DNA of 64,000 bases from JALRAP01 sp046302815 (GCA_046302815.1 JBKCHO010000055.1:1-64000); one strand, 5' to 3'; positions 52,729 to 62,209 are shown, counted from the first letter of the stretch. The notes: generated by a model from the sequence alone, not told the origin. A program made the numbers and translations.

Positions 52729-53145
52729 TCAACGGATCATCACACCCTGTTTATCAATCACAGGTATGTAGGAAAAATTCTCCTCTGTAATGGTTTCGGG
52801 AAGAAAGGTGTACTTCTTGTCATAAATGGTGCTGCCAATATAAAAACTCACCCAATACTCGTTATTCAAACCGAACACCTCTCTGTCTATAGGCTCAACA
52901 CGAACTGCGTTCGAGGGTTCAATATAATCAAAGAAGTGTCGCAATACAGAGGTCTTCACCTCCTCTCCATCACGCATGCCATACCCCCTACTGGTAACCA
53001 ATACGCCATAAATTTGCTGTTTTTTCAGATTGATTAGAAACACATCCCATACGGTAAATTCGTGTGGGACTTCATCCTCGCCTAAATCAGGCACAATGGC
53101 CAACGCCAAATCTTCCACTTTGATTTCAGGAATATCCTTGAGCAT
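52729..53145 (-). CDS. Hypothetical cytosolic protein
   Basis: 138 residues, no signal or membrane segment. It begins MLKDIPEIKVEDLALAIV and contains PHEFTVWDVFLINLKKQQIYGVLVTSRGYG and NEYWVSFYIGSTIYDKKYTFLP, a beta-rich pattern I associate with an unnamed conserved Bacteroidota protein. No catalytic residues stand out. It is the third gene of the lipB-serine hydrolase-hypothetical set (11 bases after the hydrolase stop). Confidence 0.75.
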   Translation of the reverse strand: MLKDIPEIKVEDLALAIVPDLGEDEVPHEFTVWDVFLINLKKQQIYGVLVTSRGYGMRDGEEVKTSVLRHFFDYIEPSNAVRVEPIDREVFGLNNEYWVSFYIGSTIYDKKYTFLPETITEENFSYIPVIDKQGVMIR

Positions 53146-53156
53146 ATTCAGTCTTG

Positions 53157-54314
53157 TTACATTTTTTGCGGAGAACCGTACATTTTCATAGCTCCATCCA
53201 GAAAAATAGGTATATCTGTAGGCAAACCTGTGTTATCCTTTTCAGCTCTTTCATGACCTAATCGTACAATGACCATTTTTTGATCTGGTATGACAAATAT
53301 ATACTGTCCTAATATTCCACGAGCATAGTATGCCTTTTGTCCTAGATGCTCGTAGATCCACCATTGAAAACCGTAGGTTTGATTTGGCTTTCCTTCATCC
53401 ATCAACGGTGAGGCAACTGTCATTTCCTGTATGAATTTTTCGGAAACGATTTGCTTTCCTCGCCATTTGCCCTTATTTAATACAAGCTGTCCTATTCGGG
53501 CAAAATCACGAGCGTTCGAATAAATGCAACAGTATGCTTTTTCATCACCATTTTTATCATCTAAACTCCATTGGGCATCGTGCTCTGCTCCCAAAGGCAC
53601 CCAAAGCTTTTGTGTTGCATAATCGCTTAATGACATGTTGGTGGCCGCTTTCAAAACAATGCCTAAAACTTGCGTATCGGAGCTTCGGTACTCGAACTGC
53701 TTTCCCGGCTCTTCCACTACGCACAATTCATTCATTTGTTGTCTGAGCTTGGTGTCGTAGTAGGCGCGAGTTGTTGGGCTTGTAAGACTGGTGTACGATT
53801 CGTCATAATCGAGACCGGAGCTCATCATCAACAAATGGCGTATGGTTAGCTTTCTATTTTCTCCTTGATTGTATTCCGGATAGAACTCATGAACGGGTTG
53901 GTCGAGGCTTTTGATCTTACCTTCATCCAATGCTATGCCAACCAGTAGTCCTACAACACTTTTGGCCATGGAAAAAGAATTGGAAAGGGAGCTTTTGCCA
54001 TATCCTTCATGATATTGTTCGTGTCTGATGGAGTCGTCTTTTACTATCAGGAAGGCCACCGAACGAAAACGGTTAATGGTGTTTTGCAAAGTGTCGGGGA
54101 CGGGAGCTTGATTGTAATCGAGTCCCAATGGCCATGGCATCGGATTTTCTGCTTTGATAGTTCTGGTATGGAAAAGCTCCAGGTCATCTATGCCCACATA
54201 ATTATAGACAAGTGCTTTATAATAATACCACTTACCTGAAAAGTAAAGCAATAAGTTTCCAACAACCAAAAACAGCAACAAGAAATGCCACCACTTGATA
54301 TTACTTTTTTGCAT
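53157..54314 (-). CDS. Membrane-anchored serine hydrolase (beta-lactamase class C fold)
   Basis: 385 residues. Residues about 9-26 are a single N-terminal membrane anchor. The SxxK nucleophile motif is Ser115-Met-Ala-Lys118 (SFSMAKSVVGLLVG), the Tyr motif is Tyr209-Arg-Ser211 (FEYRSSDTQVLG), and the LMMSSGLDYDE and RIGQLVLNKGKWRG segments are typical. Such proteins are esterases or DD-peptidase-like enzymes at the periplasmic face; resistance is not implied. Its ATG overlaps the lipB stop by one base (TGATG). Confidence 0.87.
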   Translation of the reverse strand: MQKSNIKWWHFLLLFLVVGNLLLYFSGKWYYYKALVYNYVGIDDLELFHTRTIKAENPMPWPLGLDYNQAPVPDTLQNTINRFRSVAFLIVKDDSIRHEQYHEGYGKSSLSNSFSMAKSVVGLLVGIALDEGKIKSLDQPVHEFYPEYNQGENRKLTIRHLLMMSSGLDYDESYTSLTSPTTRAYYDTKLRQQMNELCVVEEPGKQFEYRSSDTQVLGIVLKAATNMSLSDYATQKLWVPLGAEHDAQWSLDDKNGDEKAYCCIYSNARDFARIGQLVLNKGKWRGKQIVSEKFIQEMTVASPLMDEGKPNQTYGFQWWIYEHLGQKAYYARGILGQYIFVIPDQKMVIVRLGHERAEKDNTGLPTDIPIFLDGAMKMYGSPQKM

Positions 54315-55042
54315 CAGGAGTTATTTTCAGCAGATTGATGTTCGACCAAATGGAATTCGAATTTTTCAGACAAATGCTTTTTCAATCGGGATTTAACCTC
54401 ATCCATATTCAGATCATATCCCAACTCCTTATTCAATGAAGTAACCTGCTTATCGGCAATGCCACAAGGGATGATATGGTTGAAATAATCCAAGTTCACA
54501 TTCACATTAAAGGCAAATCCATGCATAGTAACCCACCTGCTGCAACGAACCCCGAAAGCACATATTTTTCTTGCCTTTTCGGGATAGTCCGCATCAATCC
54601 ATACGCCGGTCAATTTTTCGATACGCGAACCCTTGATGCCATAATCGTTTAAGGTAAGAATAATGGCCTCCTCAAGAAAGCGCAAATACTTGTGGATATC
54701 GTTGAAGAAGCGATCCAAATCAAATATAGGATACCCTACTATTTGTCCGGGACCATGATAGGTGATATCACCACCCCTATTGATTTTGTAAAACACAGCA
54801 TTGTTTGCTCCTAATTGTTTTTCATCAAGTAAGAGATGATCCTCCGTACCGCTTTTACCTAAAGTATAAACATGGGGGTGCTCACAAAAAAGCAGATGGT
54901 GGGTTTTGGGGGCGGGGTTCCTTTCCGGATCATCCCGGTAGGCCATTTTTGCGGAAACGATTTCATTCAATAACAACTCTTGATAGTCCCAGGTGGTTTT
55001 GTAGTCGGCCAATCCCAAATCCCTGAATAGAACAGTTTCCAT
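54314..55042 (-). CDS. lipB: Lipoyl(octanoyl) transferase
   Basis: 242 residues. RGGDITYHGPGQIVGYPI is the LipB signature; the catalytic Cys lies in IIPCGIADKQVTSL with the paired Lys, and FGVRCSRWVTMHGFAFNVN is also typical. It moves octanoyl from acyl carrier protein to the E2 and GcvH lysines. It is the first gene of a unit with a serine hydrolase and a hypothetical protein. A TATCTTTG element lies 4 bases before the ATG. Confidence 0.95.
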   Translation of the reverse strand: METVLFRDLGLADYKTTWDYQELLLNEIVSAKMAYRDDPERNPAPKTHHLLFCEHPHVYTLGKSGTEDHLLLDEKQLGANNAVFYKINRGGDITYHGPGQIVGYPIFDLDRFFNDIHKYLRFLEEAIILTLNDYGIKGSRIEKLTGVWIDADYPEKARKICAFGVRCSRWVTMHGFAFNVNVNLDYFNHIIPCGIADKQVTSLNKELGYDLNMDEVKSRLKKHLSEKFEFHLVEHQSAENNS

Positions 55043-55046
55043 ATTA

Positions 55047-55054
55047 CAAAGATA
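55047..55054 (-). promoter_or_regulatory. -7 promoter element TATCTTTG, lipB
   Basis: Exact TAnnTTTG on the minus strand, 4 bases before the lipB ATG. Confidence 0.45.
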
Positions 55055-55079
55055 AACTTTTCAATAGCGGAATGGTCGC

Positions 55080-55087
55080 TATCTTTG
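55080..55087 (+). promoter_or_regulatory. -7 promoter element TATCTTTG, aldo/keto reductase gene
   Basis: Exact TAnnTTTG, 19 bases before the ATG at 55107; back to back with the lipB element. Confidence 0.5.
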
Positions 55088-55106
55088 CTACTTAATCAAT
55101 CAAAAA

Positions 55107-56090
55107 ATGGAATATAGAAAACTTGGTGGTTCGGGCTTACAAGTAAGCGCATTATCATTTGGCACATGGCTCACTTTTGGCAAACAGATCAGTGATGATA
55201 CTGCAGAGGAGTTGATGATTACCGCATACGAAGGTGGTGTCAACTTTTTCGATAATGCAGAAATTTATGCCAGAGGGAAGTCGGAGATTGTAATGGGCAG
55301 CATACTTAAAAAAATGAATTGGGATCGCTCCTCATATTTGGTTTCCAGTAAAGTATTTTTTGGTCTAGGAGATACCAAACCCAACCAGCGGGGTTTGTCC
55401 CGCAAACATATTGCAGAGGGCTGCCACGGTGCTTTAAAAAGGCTCCAAGTAGATTACATAGATTTGTTCTTTTGCCATCGCCCCGACAAAAACACACCCA
55501 TCGAAGAAACCGTGTGGGCCATGCACAATTTGGTCCTACAAGGGAAAATCCTCTATTGGGGGACATCCGAATGGAATGCGTCTGAAATCATGGAAGCCAT
55601 CATGGTGGCAAAAACCCACCATTTGGTTGGACCCACTATGGAGCAACCCGAATACAACATGTTCCGTAGGGAGAAGCTTGAGCATGAGTATTTGCATTTA
55701 TTCAAACATCACGGATTGGGAACCACCATATGGTCTCCGCTCGCATCCGGACTATTATCTGGCAAATACCTAAAGGGTTTCCCCGATGACACCAGGCTTG
55801 GTATTGAAGGCATGGATTGGTTGAAGAATCGTGTTCTTCGGGAAGAGAAAATTGAGAAGGTGCGCAACCTAAAAACGATTGCCGATAGGCTCGGACTTTC
55901 ATTGGCGAAACTTTCCCTAGTATGGTGCTTAAAAAACAATCATGTTAGTACGGTCATTCTTGGCGCATCTAAAGTGGATCAGCTTAAAGAAAACTTGACT
56001 GCGATGGATGCCCTTCCGCTTTTAACAGAAGAAATTCTAGCGGAAATAGACGCTGTTTTGGGAAACAAACCAATGCTTCCGGAATTTTAA
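55107..56090 (+). CDS. Aldo/keto reductase, potassium-channel beta-subunit-like
   Basis: 327 residues, TIM-barrel. MEYRKLGGSGLQVSALSFGTW opens it; the catalytic Asp/Tyr pair is in FFDNAEIYARGKSE, His in FFCHRPD, the NADPH region in VIWSPLASGLLSGKY-like TTIWSPLASGLLSGKYL, and VILGASKVDQLKENL closes it. Members reduce carbonyl compounds with NADPH; the voltage-gated channel beta-like subgroup includes YghZ-type methylglyoxal and aldehyde detoxifiers. No potassium channel is adjacent. Single-gene unit, divergent from lipB. Confidence 0.9.
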   Translation: MEYRKLGGSGLQVSALSFGTWLTFGKQISDDTAEELMITAYEGGVNFFDNAEIYARGKSEIVMGSILKKMNWDRSSYLVSSKVFFGLGDTKPNQRGLSRKHIAEGCHGALKRLQVDYIDLFFCHRPDKNTPIEETVWAMHNLVLQGKILYWGTSEWNASEIMEAIMVAKTHHLVGPTMEQPEYNMFRREKLEHEYLHLFKHHGLGTTIWSPLASGLLSGKYLKGFPDDTRLGIEGMDWLKNRVLREEKIEKVRNLKTIADRLGLSLAKLSLVWCLKNNHVSTVILGASKVDQLKENLTAMDALPLLTEEILAEIDAVLGNKPMLPEF

Positions 56091-56141
56091 GAATCTAACC
56101 AATCCACACAACGGTTTTTACAAAAATTGGTGAGATTGGCC

Positions 56142-57125
56142 TTATATTTTTCCGAGCTCACCTTTGAGGTAGTCAATCACCTTGACTTCCGTAGCATCTA
56201 TGTTCTTTATTTCAGAAAGATACCAAGAAACCCAGTCACCAAAATGTACAAGATACATACTGCGCTGAAGGTGGGTAGATCCTTTTGAATAAACCTCAAA
56301 AACAAAAGGTGTATATTTTGAAACTATGCCCTTTGTAAAATCCATTCGTGCGGAGGTTCTGGGATAATCCGTTTCGTTGCGGAAAAAAACAACAGCCAAT
56401 TTGTCGTTAGTAGTAGTCCAACCGACCAATTCATTATGATTCATTTCCGGCAATGCATGGTGCCAACAAAGCATTTTGGAATTCTCATTGATTTGCTGCC
56501 TGAATCGAATACAAACCCCCTCATAATCGGATTGTGAGTAAATAACAGCTGTTTTGCGATGCAGCTTTTCGGATAGATAATAAGCGTCGGAACAAATATG
56601 CTCCTCCTCATAGTCTAACAAGTGAATGGTTGCCTCTAAATCCGATTTAAACCCATCTCCGATGAGACTAAAACCATTTAAGACAAAAAGTAACTGCGTC
56701 AATGAATATGCCAAACAAGCCCTAGGCGGCATCCCTCCCGGAATAATGATATGGTCGTATCCAGCCGATCGAGCCATTTCAAGAATTTTACCTCCGGATG
56801 TCACGCAAACAATGGTTGCACCCTTAGACATACACAACTCCATGGCAGATATGGTCTCTTCGGTATTGCCCGAATAAGATGACACTATCACCAAGGTACT
56901 AGGCCCAACAAACGATGGGATAAAATAATCCTTGTTAACAGTAATTGGGACACAGATTTCCCTTTCTACCAACTGTGACACTATACTTCCTCCGATACCG
57001 GATCCGCCTAAGCCCGTAATTAAAACATTTCGAATTTCCTGGTTGGGTTTGGAAAAAACAGCCTTACTGCCAATTTCCATGGCCTGTCTCAATTGGGCGG
57101 TAAATGATGCTATAAGCTCTTTCAT
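56142..57125 (-). CDS. Bifunctional phosphoglucose/phosphomannose isomerase
   Basis: 327 residues, two SIS-like domains without the larger PGI fold. VLITGLGGSGIGG (first sugar-phosphate loop), VSSYSGNTEETISA, IPGGMPPRACLAYS, and the catalytic segment HHALPEMNHNELVGW match the bacterial/archaeal PGI/PMI family. It interconverts glucose-6-P, mannose-6-P and fructose-6-P. In Bacteroidota this type often accompanies or replaces classic PGI. It is divergent from the M48 gene and converges with the aldo/keto reductase gene. Confidence 0.9.
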   Translation of the reverse strand: MKELIASFTAQLRQAMEIGSKAVFSKPNQEIRNVLITGLGGSGIGGSIVSQLVEREICVPITVNKDYFIPSFVGPSTLVIVSSYSGNTEETISAMELCMSKGATIVCVTSGGKILEMARSAGYDHIIIPGGMPPRACLAYSLTQLLFVLNGFSLIGDGFKSDLEATIHLLDYEEEHICSDAYYLSEKLHRKTAVIYSQSDYEGVCIRFRQQINENSKMLCWHHALPEMNHNELVGWTTTNDKLAVVFFRNETDYPRTSARMDFTKGIVSKYTPFVFEVYSKGSTHLQRSMYLVHFGDWVSWYLSEIKNIDATEVKVIDYLKGELGKI

Positions 57126-57187
57126 ATAAAATCCAAAATATAGGCAAATTTAACAATTCGAGCGCTAACAAAAACAGGGGGTATTTG

Positions 57188-57195
57188 TATATTTG
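57188..57195 (+). promoter_or_regulatory. -7 promoter element TATATTTG, M48 gene
   Basis: Exact TAnnTTTG, 3 bases before the ATG at 57199. The transcript would start at or near the start codon. Confidence 0.4.
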
Positions 57196-57198
57196 ATT

Positions 57199-57927
57199 AT
57201 GAAAACCAAGTTTTTTGCAGTGTTTGTTTGTACGCTTCTAGTGGCCTGCACCAGCAAGGATGGTGATTTCACTATGTTTTCTATTGACGAAGACCTTCAA
57301 TTGGGAAAACAAATATCAGAAGGCATCAAAAACGACCCGAACACCTATCCCATCGTAAAAAGAAGCGAAGCTCCTAGGGAGTATCAAAAACTGGACCGCA
57401 TTCTGAAAAGCATACTCGCATCGGATGAGATTCTTCATAGAAACGAGCTTGCTTGGGAGTTGAGCCTGATAGATAACGATACAATCTACAATGCCTTTTG
57501 CACACCAGGCGGTTACATTTATGTTTACACCGGATTGATGAATTTCGTAGGCTCAGAAGATGAATTGGCAGGCATCATTGCACACGAAGTAGCTCACGGG
57601 GACCTTAGACATAGTACTGATCAGCTTACAAAGCAATATGGGATTCAAACGCTTATTGGGCTGCTAATTGATTCGGACGCTCAAATTATTGCCGATATAG
57701 GCGCTACACTAATTCAATTGGGCTACAGCCGAAGTGATGAGGCTGAAGCCGATCGCTTCGCTGTTAGGTATTTGAAGGATACCCCCTACAAACCTGATGC
57801 TTTCGCTGATTTCTTTTCGAGACTTGAGCAGAAAGATGGTAATATGGGTATTTTTCAATTTCTGAGCACACACCCAGACCCAGGAAACCGAGTTGAAAAA
57901 ATAAAAGAAGAAGCTCGTCTAAATTGA
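57199..57927 (+). CDS. M48 family metalloprotease, lipoprotein
   Basis: 242 residues from the ATG at 57199 (a TTG two codons earlier is within the promoter element). Lipoprotein signal ending LLVAC (Cys17). Catalytic motif HEVAH (His129, Glu130, His133) in DELAGIIAHEVAHGDLRHS, third zinc ligand in the later EAEAD segment. The C-terminal FLSTHPDPGNRVEKIKE is the usual M48 tail and lacks TPRs, unlike BepA. Probably a periplasmic or outer-membrane quality-control protease. Confidence 0.93.
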   Translation: MKTKFFAVFVCTLLVACTSKDGDFTMFSIDEDLQLGKQISEGIKNDPNTYPIVKRSEAPREYQKLDRILKSILASDEILHRNELAWELSLIDNDTIYNAFCTPGGYIYVYTGLMNFVGSEDELAGIIAHEVAHGDLRHSTDQLTKQYGIQTLIGLLIDSDAQIIADIGATLIQLGYSRSDEAEADRFAVRYLKDTPYKPDAFADFFSRLEQKDGNMGIFQFLSTHPDPGNRVEKIKEEARLN

Positions 57928-57944
57928 AAAAGCGCTCTTCACAT

Positions 57945-59039
57945 TCAAACTTTCCTGTCTTTTTCGGAAAAATCTCTCAGCATATTCGATTGTAGGCGTA
58001 TGGCCTCATCATGTATCTGAAGAAAAATATTTCTTACAAACTCTTGGTTGAGTCCGTGGGTCCGTGCCATATCCATACAGTTATCAATGATGGACTTCCA
58101 CCTCTCTAATTGAAGCACACTGACATTGTTCTCTCTTTTAAGATTTCCCAACTCCTCTATCAGTGAAATCCGCTGAACAAGGAGTTCCAAAAGCCGCTCG
58201 TCTACATGATCAATCTTGTTACGCAACTCCCCGACCTGATTCATAACCGCGGTTTCTTCGAAAGAGCGAACCCTTTGGGTTAAGTTAGACACAATAGCAT
58301 GTAGCTCAACAGGGCTAACCTGTTGATCGGGATCGCTGAGCGCCGACTTGGGGTTCACATGAGTTTCTATCATCAGACCCTCTAAATCCAAGTCATATGC
58401 CTGTTGAGCAATAGAAAAAAGATGAGTGGTGTTTCCTGCTATATGACTGATGTCGCAAATGACGGGAAGCTCGGGATGCAATGACTTTAGAGCATGAACA
58501 AGTTGCCACCTTGGCACATTTCGATATCCGGAGTTTTCGTAAGCATGGAAACCCCTATGAATGGCCACCAGTTTTTTCTGTCCCATTCGCTGAAATCGCT
58601 CCAAACCTCCAATCCACAAATGCAAATCAGGATGGAGAGGATTCTTGACAAAAACAGGTATGTCTATTCCACGAAGCGATTCAGCTAATTCCTGAACCAA
58701 AAATGGATTTCCTGTTGTTCGAGCACCCACCCAAAACATATCTATTCCGATGGATAAAGCCGCCTCCACATGTTGCGGAGTCGCCACTTCTGTAATAGTG
58801 CGCATTCCGGTTTGGCTGCCCGCATCTTTCAACCATCTCAAGCCATCTACACCCGACCCTTCGAAATTTCCTGGACGGGTTCGTGGCTTCCATGATCCAG
58901 CCCTAAGAATATTGTTGGGAAAGTGTTCGGCGATACCTTTTGCCGTTTCCAACATCTGTTCGGCCGACTCGGCACTGCATGGTCCTGCAATCAGCACTTT
59001 GCCGGAGTTAATATGAAGCCATTCGTTTCTATGATTCAC
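57945..59039 (-). CDS. Bifunctional DAHP synthase / chorismate mutase (type II)
   Basis: 364 residues from the GTG at 59039. The longest frame starts at 59144, but a TACCTTTG element at 59074-59081 lies inside it, and the GTG gives the normal MNHRNEW start. DAHP synthase: KVLIAGPCSAES, LRAGSWKPRTRPG, GSGVDGLRWLKDAG, VKNPLHPDLHLW and ICDISHIAGN, the KDPG-like type. Residues about 270-355 are an AroQ chorismate mutase (LRNKIDHVDERLLELLVQR). It joins the first shikimate step to the phenylalanine/tyrosine branch. Divergent from the propionyl-CoA carboxylase gene. Confidence 0.92.
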   Translation of the reverse strand: MNHRNEWLHINSGKVLIAGPCSAESAEQMLETAKGIAEHFPNNILRAGSWKPRTRPGNFEGSGVDGLRWLKDAGSQTGMRTITEVATPQHVEAALSIGIDMFWVGARTTGNPFLVQELAESLRGIDIPVFVKNPLHPDLHLWIGGLERFQRMGQKKLVAIHRGFHAYENSGYRNVPRWQLVHALKSLHPELPVICDISHIAGNTTHLFSIAQQAYDLDLEGLMIETHVNPKSALSDPDQQVSPVELHAIVSNLTQRVRSFEETAVMNQVGELRNKIDHVDERLLELLVQRISLIEELGNLKRENNVSVLQLERWKSIIDNCMDMARTHGLNQEFVRNIFLQIHDEAIRLQSNMLRDFSEKDRKV

Positions 59040-59073
59040 TATCTGATTATTCGCTCTGTGATTAAGTAAGAAA

Positions 59074-59081
59074 CAAAGGTA
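59074..59081 (-). promoter_or_regulatory. -7 promoter element TACCTTTG, DAHP synthase/chorismate mutase gene
   Basis: Exact TAnnTTTG on the minus strand, 34 bases before the GTG at 59039. Confidence 0.5.
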
Positions 59082-59162
59082 GACCAAAGAGGTTTCTCGA
59101 TGGATTATTCTCTTATTTTTTGGTTTCTTTGTTAGTGGAATCACTTCTTCCCAATTGCAACC

Positions 59163-60704
59163 ATGAGTCAGAAAATCAAACAGTTAGAAGATAGGCGAGC
59201 CGCTGCTTTAGAAGGCGGTGGCGCCAAGAGAATTGAGGCACAGCACAAGAAAGGCAAATTAACAGCCCGGGAAAGACTTCATTTCCTTTTGGATGAAGGT
59301 TCTTTCGAGGAAATAGGAATGTTGGTGACCCACCGCTCTCGCGATTTCGGTCTTGATAAGGAGTTGTATCCCGGTGATGGCGTAGTAACCGGATATGGAA
59401 CCATTCATGGCAGATTGGTTTATGTATACTCTCAGGATTTTACCGTTTTTGGAGGCTCACTATCCGAGACGCATGCGGCAAAAATCTGTAGAATTATGGA
59501 TATGGCCATGAAAAACGGGGCGCCGGTAATTGGCTTGAATGACTCTGGAGGTGCACGAATTCAAGAGGGAGTGGTTTCACTTGGAGGATATGCTGATATT
59601 TTTTATCGCAACACCTTGGCATCTGGAGTGGTTCCACAGATCAGTGCCATCATGGGACCATGTGCAGGAGGCGCCGTGTATTCTCCTGCCATCACCGATT
59701 TTATCATGATGGTTGAGAACACCTCATACATGTTCGTTACCGGACCCAATGTGGTAAAAACCGTCACGCATGAAGAAGTAACATCCGAAGAATTAGGTGG
59801 AGCCTCCACTCATTCCACTAAATCCGGAGTTACCCATTTCTCATGTGCAAATGAAATCGAATGCATCAACAATATCAAAAAGCTGTTAAGCTATATCCCA
59901 TCCAATTGTGAAGAACAGCCTCCATTCTCCGATTATGAGGGCGGTGAAGAATCAAGACCGAAGCTTTCCGGCATTATACCAGAGAACCCAAACCAGCCCT
60001 ACGACATTCGCGAAGTGATTCACGAAGTGATCGATGAAGGAAGCTTTTTAGAAGTTCACAAAGATTTCGCGGAAAACATTGTTGTGGGATTCGCTCGGAT
60101 TGCCGGTCGAAGCATTGGTGTTGTGGCCAACCAGCCTGCCTTTCTGGCTGGTGTACTCGACATACATGCATCTACGAAGTCGGCTCGATTCGTTCGCTTT
60201 TGCGACTCCTTTAATGTACCGCTGCTTGTATTTGAAGATGTGCCTGGCTTCCTTCCCGGCACCGACCAAGAGTGGAATGCCATTATCACGAATGGTGCAA
60301 AACTGCTTTATGCGTTTTGTGAAGCCACGGTGCCACGAATTACTGTCATCACACGCAAAGCCTATGGAGGAGCTTATGATGTGATGAATTCCAAACATAT
60401 CGGCGCCGATATGAATTATGCATGGCCTACGGCAGAAATTGCGGTCATGGGAGCGAAAGGAGCCGCCGAAATCATCTTCCGCAAGGAAATAGCAGAATCT
60501 GACAACCCCGAGGCCAAATGGAAAGAAAAGGAACAGGAGTACAACGATCTTTTTGCAAACCCATACAAAGCAGCTGAGCATGGATATGTGGACGAAGTCA
60601 TTCGTCCCGAAGAAACCCGACAGAAACTCATCAAAGCTTTCCGTATGCTGGAGAACAAAGTAGCCCATCTTCCTAAAAAGAAGCATGGAAACATCCCACT
60701 TTAG
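59163..60704 (+). CDS. pccB: Propionyl-CoA (acyl-CoA) carboxylase, beta subunit
   Basis: 513 residues, standard. KGKLTARERLHFLLDEGSFEE at the start, GGARIQEGVVSLGGYADIF and GPCAGGAVYSPA (oxyanion and biotin loops), the C-terminal half with VANQPAFLAGVLDI, FVRFCDSFNVPLL and RKAYGGAYDVM. It transfers carboxyl from biotin to propionyl-CoA, giving methylmalonyl-CoA, which the mce product epimerises. The alpha (biotin) subunit is not in the window. purD follows after 33 bases. Confidence 0.93.
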   Translation: MSQKIKQLEDRRAAALEGGGAKRIEAQHKKGKLTARERLHFLLDEGSFEEIGMLVTHRSRDFGLDKELYPGDGVVTGYGTIHGRLVYVYSQDFTVFGGSLSETHAAKICRIMDMAMKNGAPVIGLNDSGGARIQEGVVSLGGYADIFYRNTLASGVVPQISAIMGPCAGGAVYSPAITDFIMMVENTSYMFVTGPNVVKTVTHEEVTSEELGGASTHSTKSGVTHFSCANEIECINNIKKLLSYIPSNCEEQPPFSDYEGGEESRPKLSGIIPENPNQPYDIREVIHEVIDEGSFLEVHKDFAENIVVGFARIAGRSIGVVANQPAFLAGVLDIHASTKSARFVRFCDSFNVPLLVFEDVPGFLPGTDQEWNAIITNGAKLLYAFCEATVPRITVITRKAYGGAYDVMNSKHIGADMNYAWPTAEIAVMGAKGAAEIIFRKEIAESDNPEAKWKEKEQEYNDLFANPYKAAEHGYVDEVIRPEETRQKLIKAFRMLENKVAHLPKKKHGNIPL

Positions 60705-60737
60705 AACAAACATTTCCCACACATTCGAATCAAACCG

Positions 60738-62021
60738 ATGAATATCCTATTGCTGGGTTCTGGTGGAAGAGAAAACGCTTTTGCCTGGAAAATCTCCCAA
60801 AGCCCTCTGTGCGGCAAGCTTTTCATAGCTCCTGGCAATGCAGGAAGCACACGATTCGGAACCAACATAGCTGTATCCGCGACTGATTTCGACAAGATAA
60901 AAGAAGTTGTTGTTGATAATGACATCAACTTGGTCGTTGTGGGTCCAGAGGATCCATTGGTGAAAGGTATTCGCGACTACTTTGAATCAGATCCACTATT
61001 GTGTCATATTCCAATGGTTGGTCCTGGCAAGGCAGGAGCAATGCTAGAGGGTAGCAAAGATTTCTCGAAAAAATTCATGTTTCGTAATGGAATACCAACT
61101 GCCAAGTATGCTACCTTTTCCTCTGAAAACATAGAATCGGGTATGGAATTCCTCGAATCCATGTCTGCCCCCTATGTGTTGAAGGCGGATGGATTGGCAG
61201 CTGGAAAGGGTGTATTGATATTGGATAACTTATCGGATGCCAAAAAAGAGTTGCGATCGATGTTAATTGATTCGAAATTCGGTGAAGCCTCTTCAACTGT
61301 TGTCATAGAAGAATTTCTTTCAGGTATCGAGCTAAGTGTTTTCGTATTGACTGATGGAAAAGATTATGTTATTCTGCCTGAAGCCAAAGACTACAAGCGA
61401 ATTGGAGAAGGCGATACCGGATTAAATACCGGAGGCATGGGTGCTGTATCGCCCGTTCCATTCGCTGATAGTAGTTTTATGGAAAAAGTGGAGGAACGAA
61501 TTGTAAAGCCAACCATACAAGGGTTGGCTAATGAGGGCATTCCATACGCTGGATTCATTTTCATCGGATTGATGCGCGTTGATAGCGATCCGTTCGTTAT
61601 TGAATACAATGTTCGTATGGGTGACCCAGAGACCGAAGTTGTTCTGCCTCGCATTCAAAGTGATTTGGTGGAATTGCTTATTGGCTCCGCTACCGGAAAA
61701 TTGAAAGATGTGGCAATGGAAATCTCGGATCAAACTGCCTTAACGGTTATCATGGCATCAAGAGGTTATCCAGGAGAAATTGAAAAAGGTAAAACAATCA
61801 GTGGAATGGAAGATTGCGTTGGAAGTTTGGTATTTCATGCAGGAACAACCATGAAGGATGGCAACCTTCAAACATCCGGAGGACGGGTATTTGCCATTAC
61901 ATCTGTTGGAGCCAATATAGCTGATGCTAAAGAAAAATCGATGCAGTGTGCACACTGCATCGATTTCGATGGAAAATATTTTAGAAGAGACATAGGCGAG
62001 GACTTGATGAAGTTCGCCTGA
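60738..62021 (+). CDS. purD: Phosphoribosylamine--glycine ligase
   Basis: 427 residues, ATP-grasp fold. MNILLLGSGGRENAFAWK is the family start; VVGPEDPLVKGI, VLKADGLAAGKGVLIL (ATP loop), TGGMGAVSP, GFIFIGLM and YNVRMGDPETEVVLPR are diagnostic. It makes glycinamide ribonucleotide in purine synthesis. It lies 33 bases after pccB and faces the small DUF6341 gene. Confidence 0.96.
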   Translation: MNILLLGSGGRENAFAWKISQSPLCGKLFIAPGNAGSTRFGTNIAVSATDFDKIKEVVVDNDINLVVVGPEDPLVKGIRDYFESDPLLCHIPMVGPGKAGAMLEGSKDFSKKFMFRNGIPTAKYATFSSENIESGMEFLESMSAPYVLKADGLAAGKGVLILDNLSDAKKELRSMLIDSKFGEASSTVVIEEFLSGIELSVFVLTDGKDYVILPEAKDYKRIGEGDTGLNTGGMGAVSPVPFADSSFMEKVEERIVKPTIQGLANEGIPYAGFIFIGLMRVDSDPFVIEYNVRMGDPETEVVLPRIQSDLVELLIGSATGKLKDVAMEISDQTALTVIMASRGYPGEIEKGKTISGMEDCVGSLVFHAGTTMKDGNLQTSGGRVFAITSVGANIADAKEKSMQCAHCIDFDGKYFRRDIGEDLMKFA

Positions 62022-62026
62022 ACAAA

Positions 62027-62209
62027 TCAGTCGTTATCGGCCAAATAATTACGGCCGCCTTTGCGCACCTGCTCGCCATAAAAAAGCCAGTAGAAAGTTC
62101 CAACAAAACCAACAATAATGAAGAAGATGTTTACCATTCTACCCATTGGTTTTGCAAGAGCAAATATCCATTCAAATAAATCAGCGATTCCGTACCAAAC
62201 TGCATCCAT
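62027..62209 (-). CDS. DUF6341-like small membrane protein
   Basis: 60 residues from the ATG at 62209; the longer frame from 62242 begins upstream of a TATTTTTG element at 62229-62236 and is rejected. The protein has the form MDAVWYGIADLFEWIF, a short amphipathic start, then one membrane helix (MVNIFFIIVGFVGTFYWLFY) and a charged tail. Small proteins of this kind next to purD and DUF6427 are common in Bacteroidota. No function known. Confidence 0.75.
   Translation of the reverse strand: MDAVWYGIADLFEWIFALAKPMGRMVNIFFIIVGFVGTFYWLFYGEQVRKGGRNYLADND

Noticed and set aside
60048..60722. A 224-codon open frame antisense to pccB
   Set aside because: Complete overlap with a certain gene, odd composition (Phe/Cys/His-rich) and no family resemblance.
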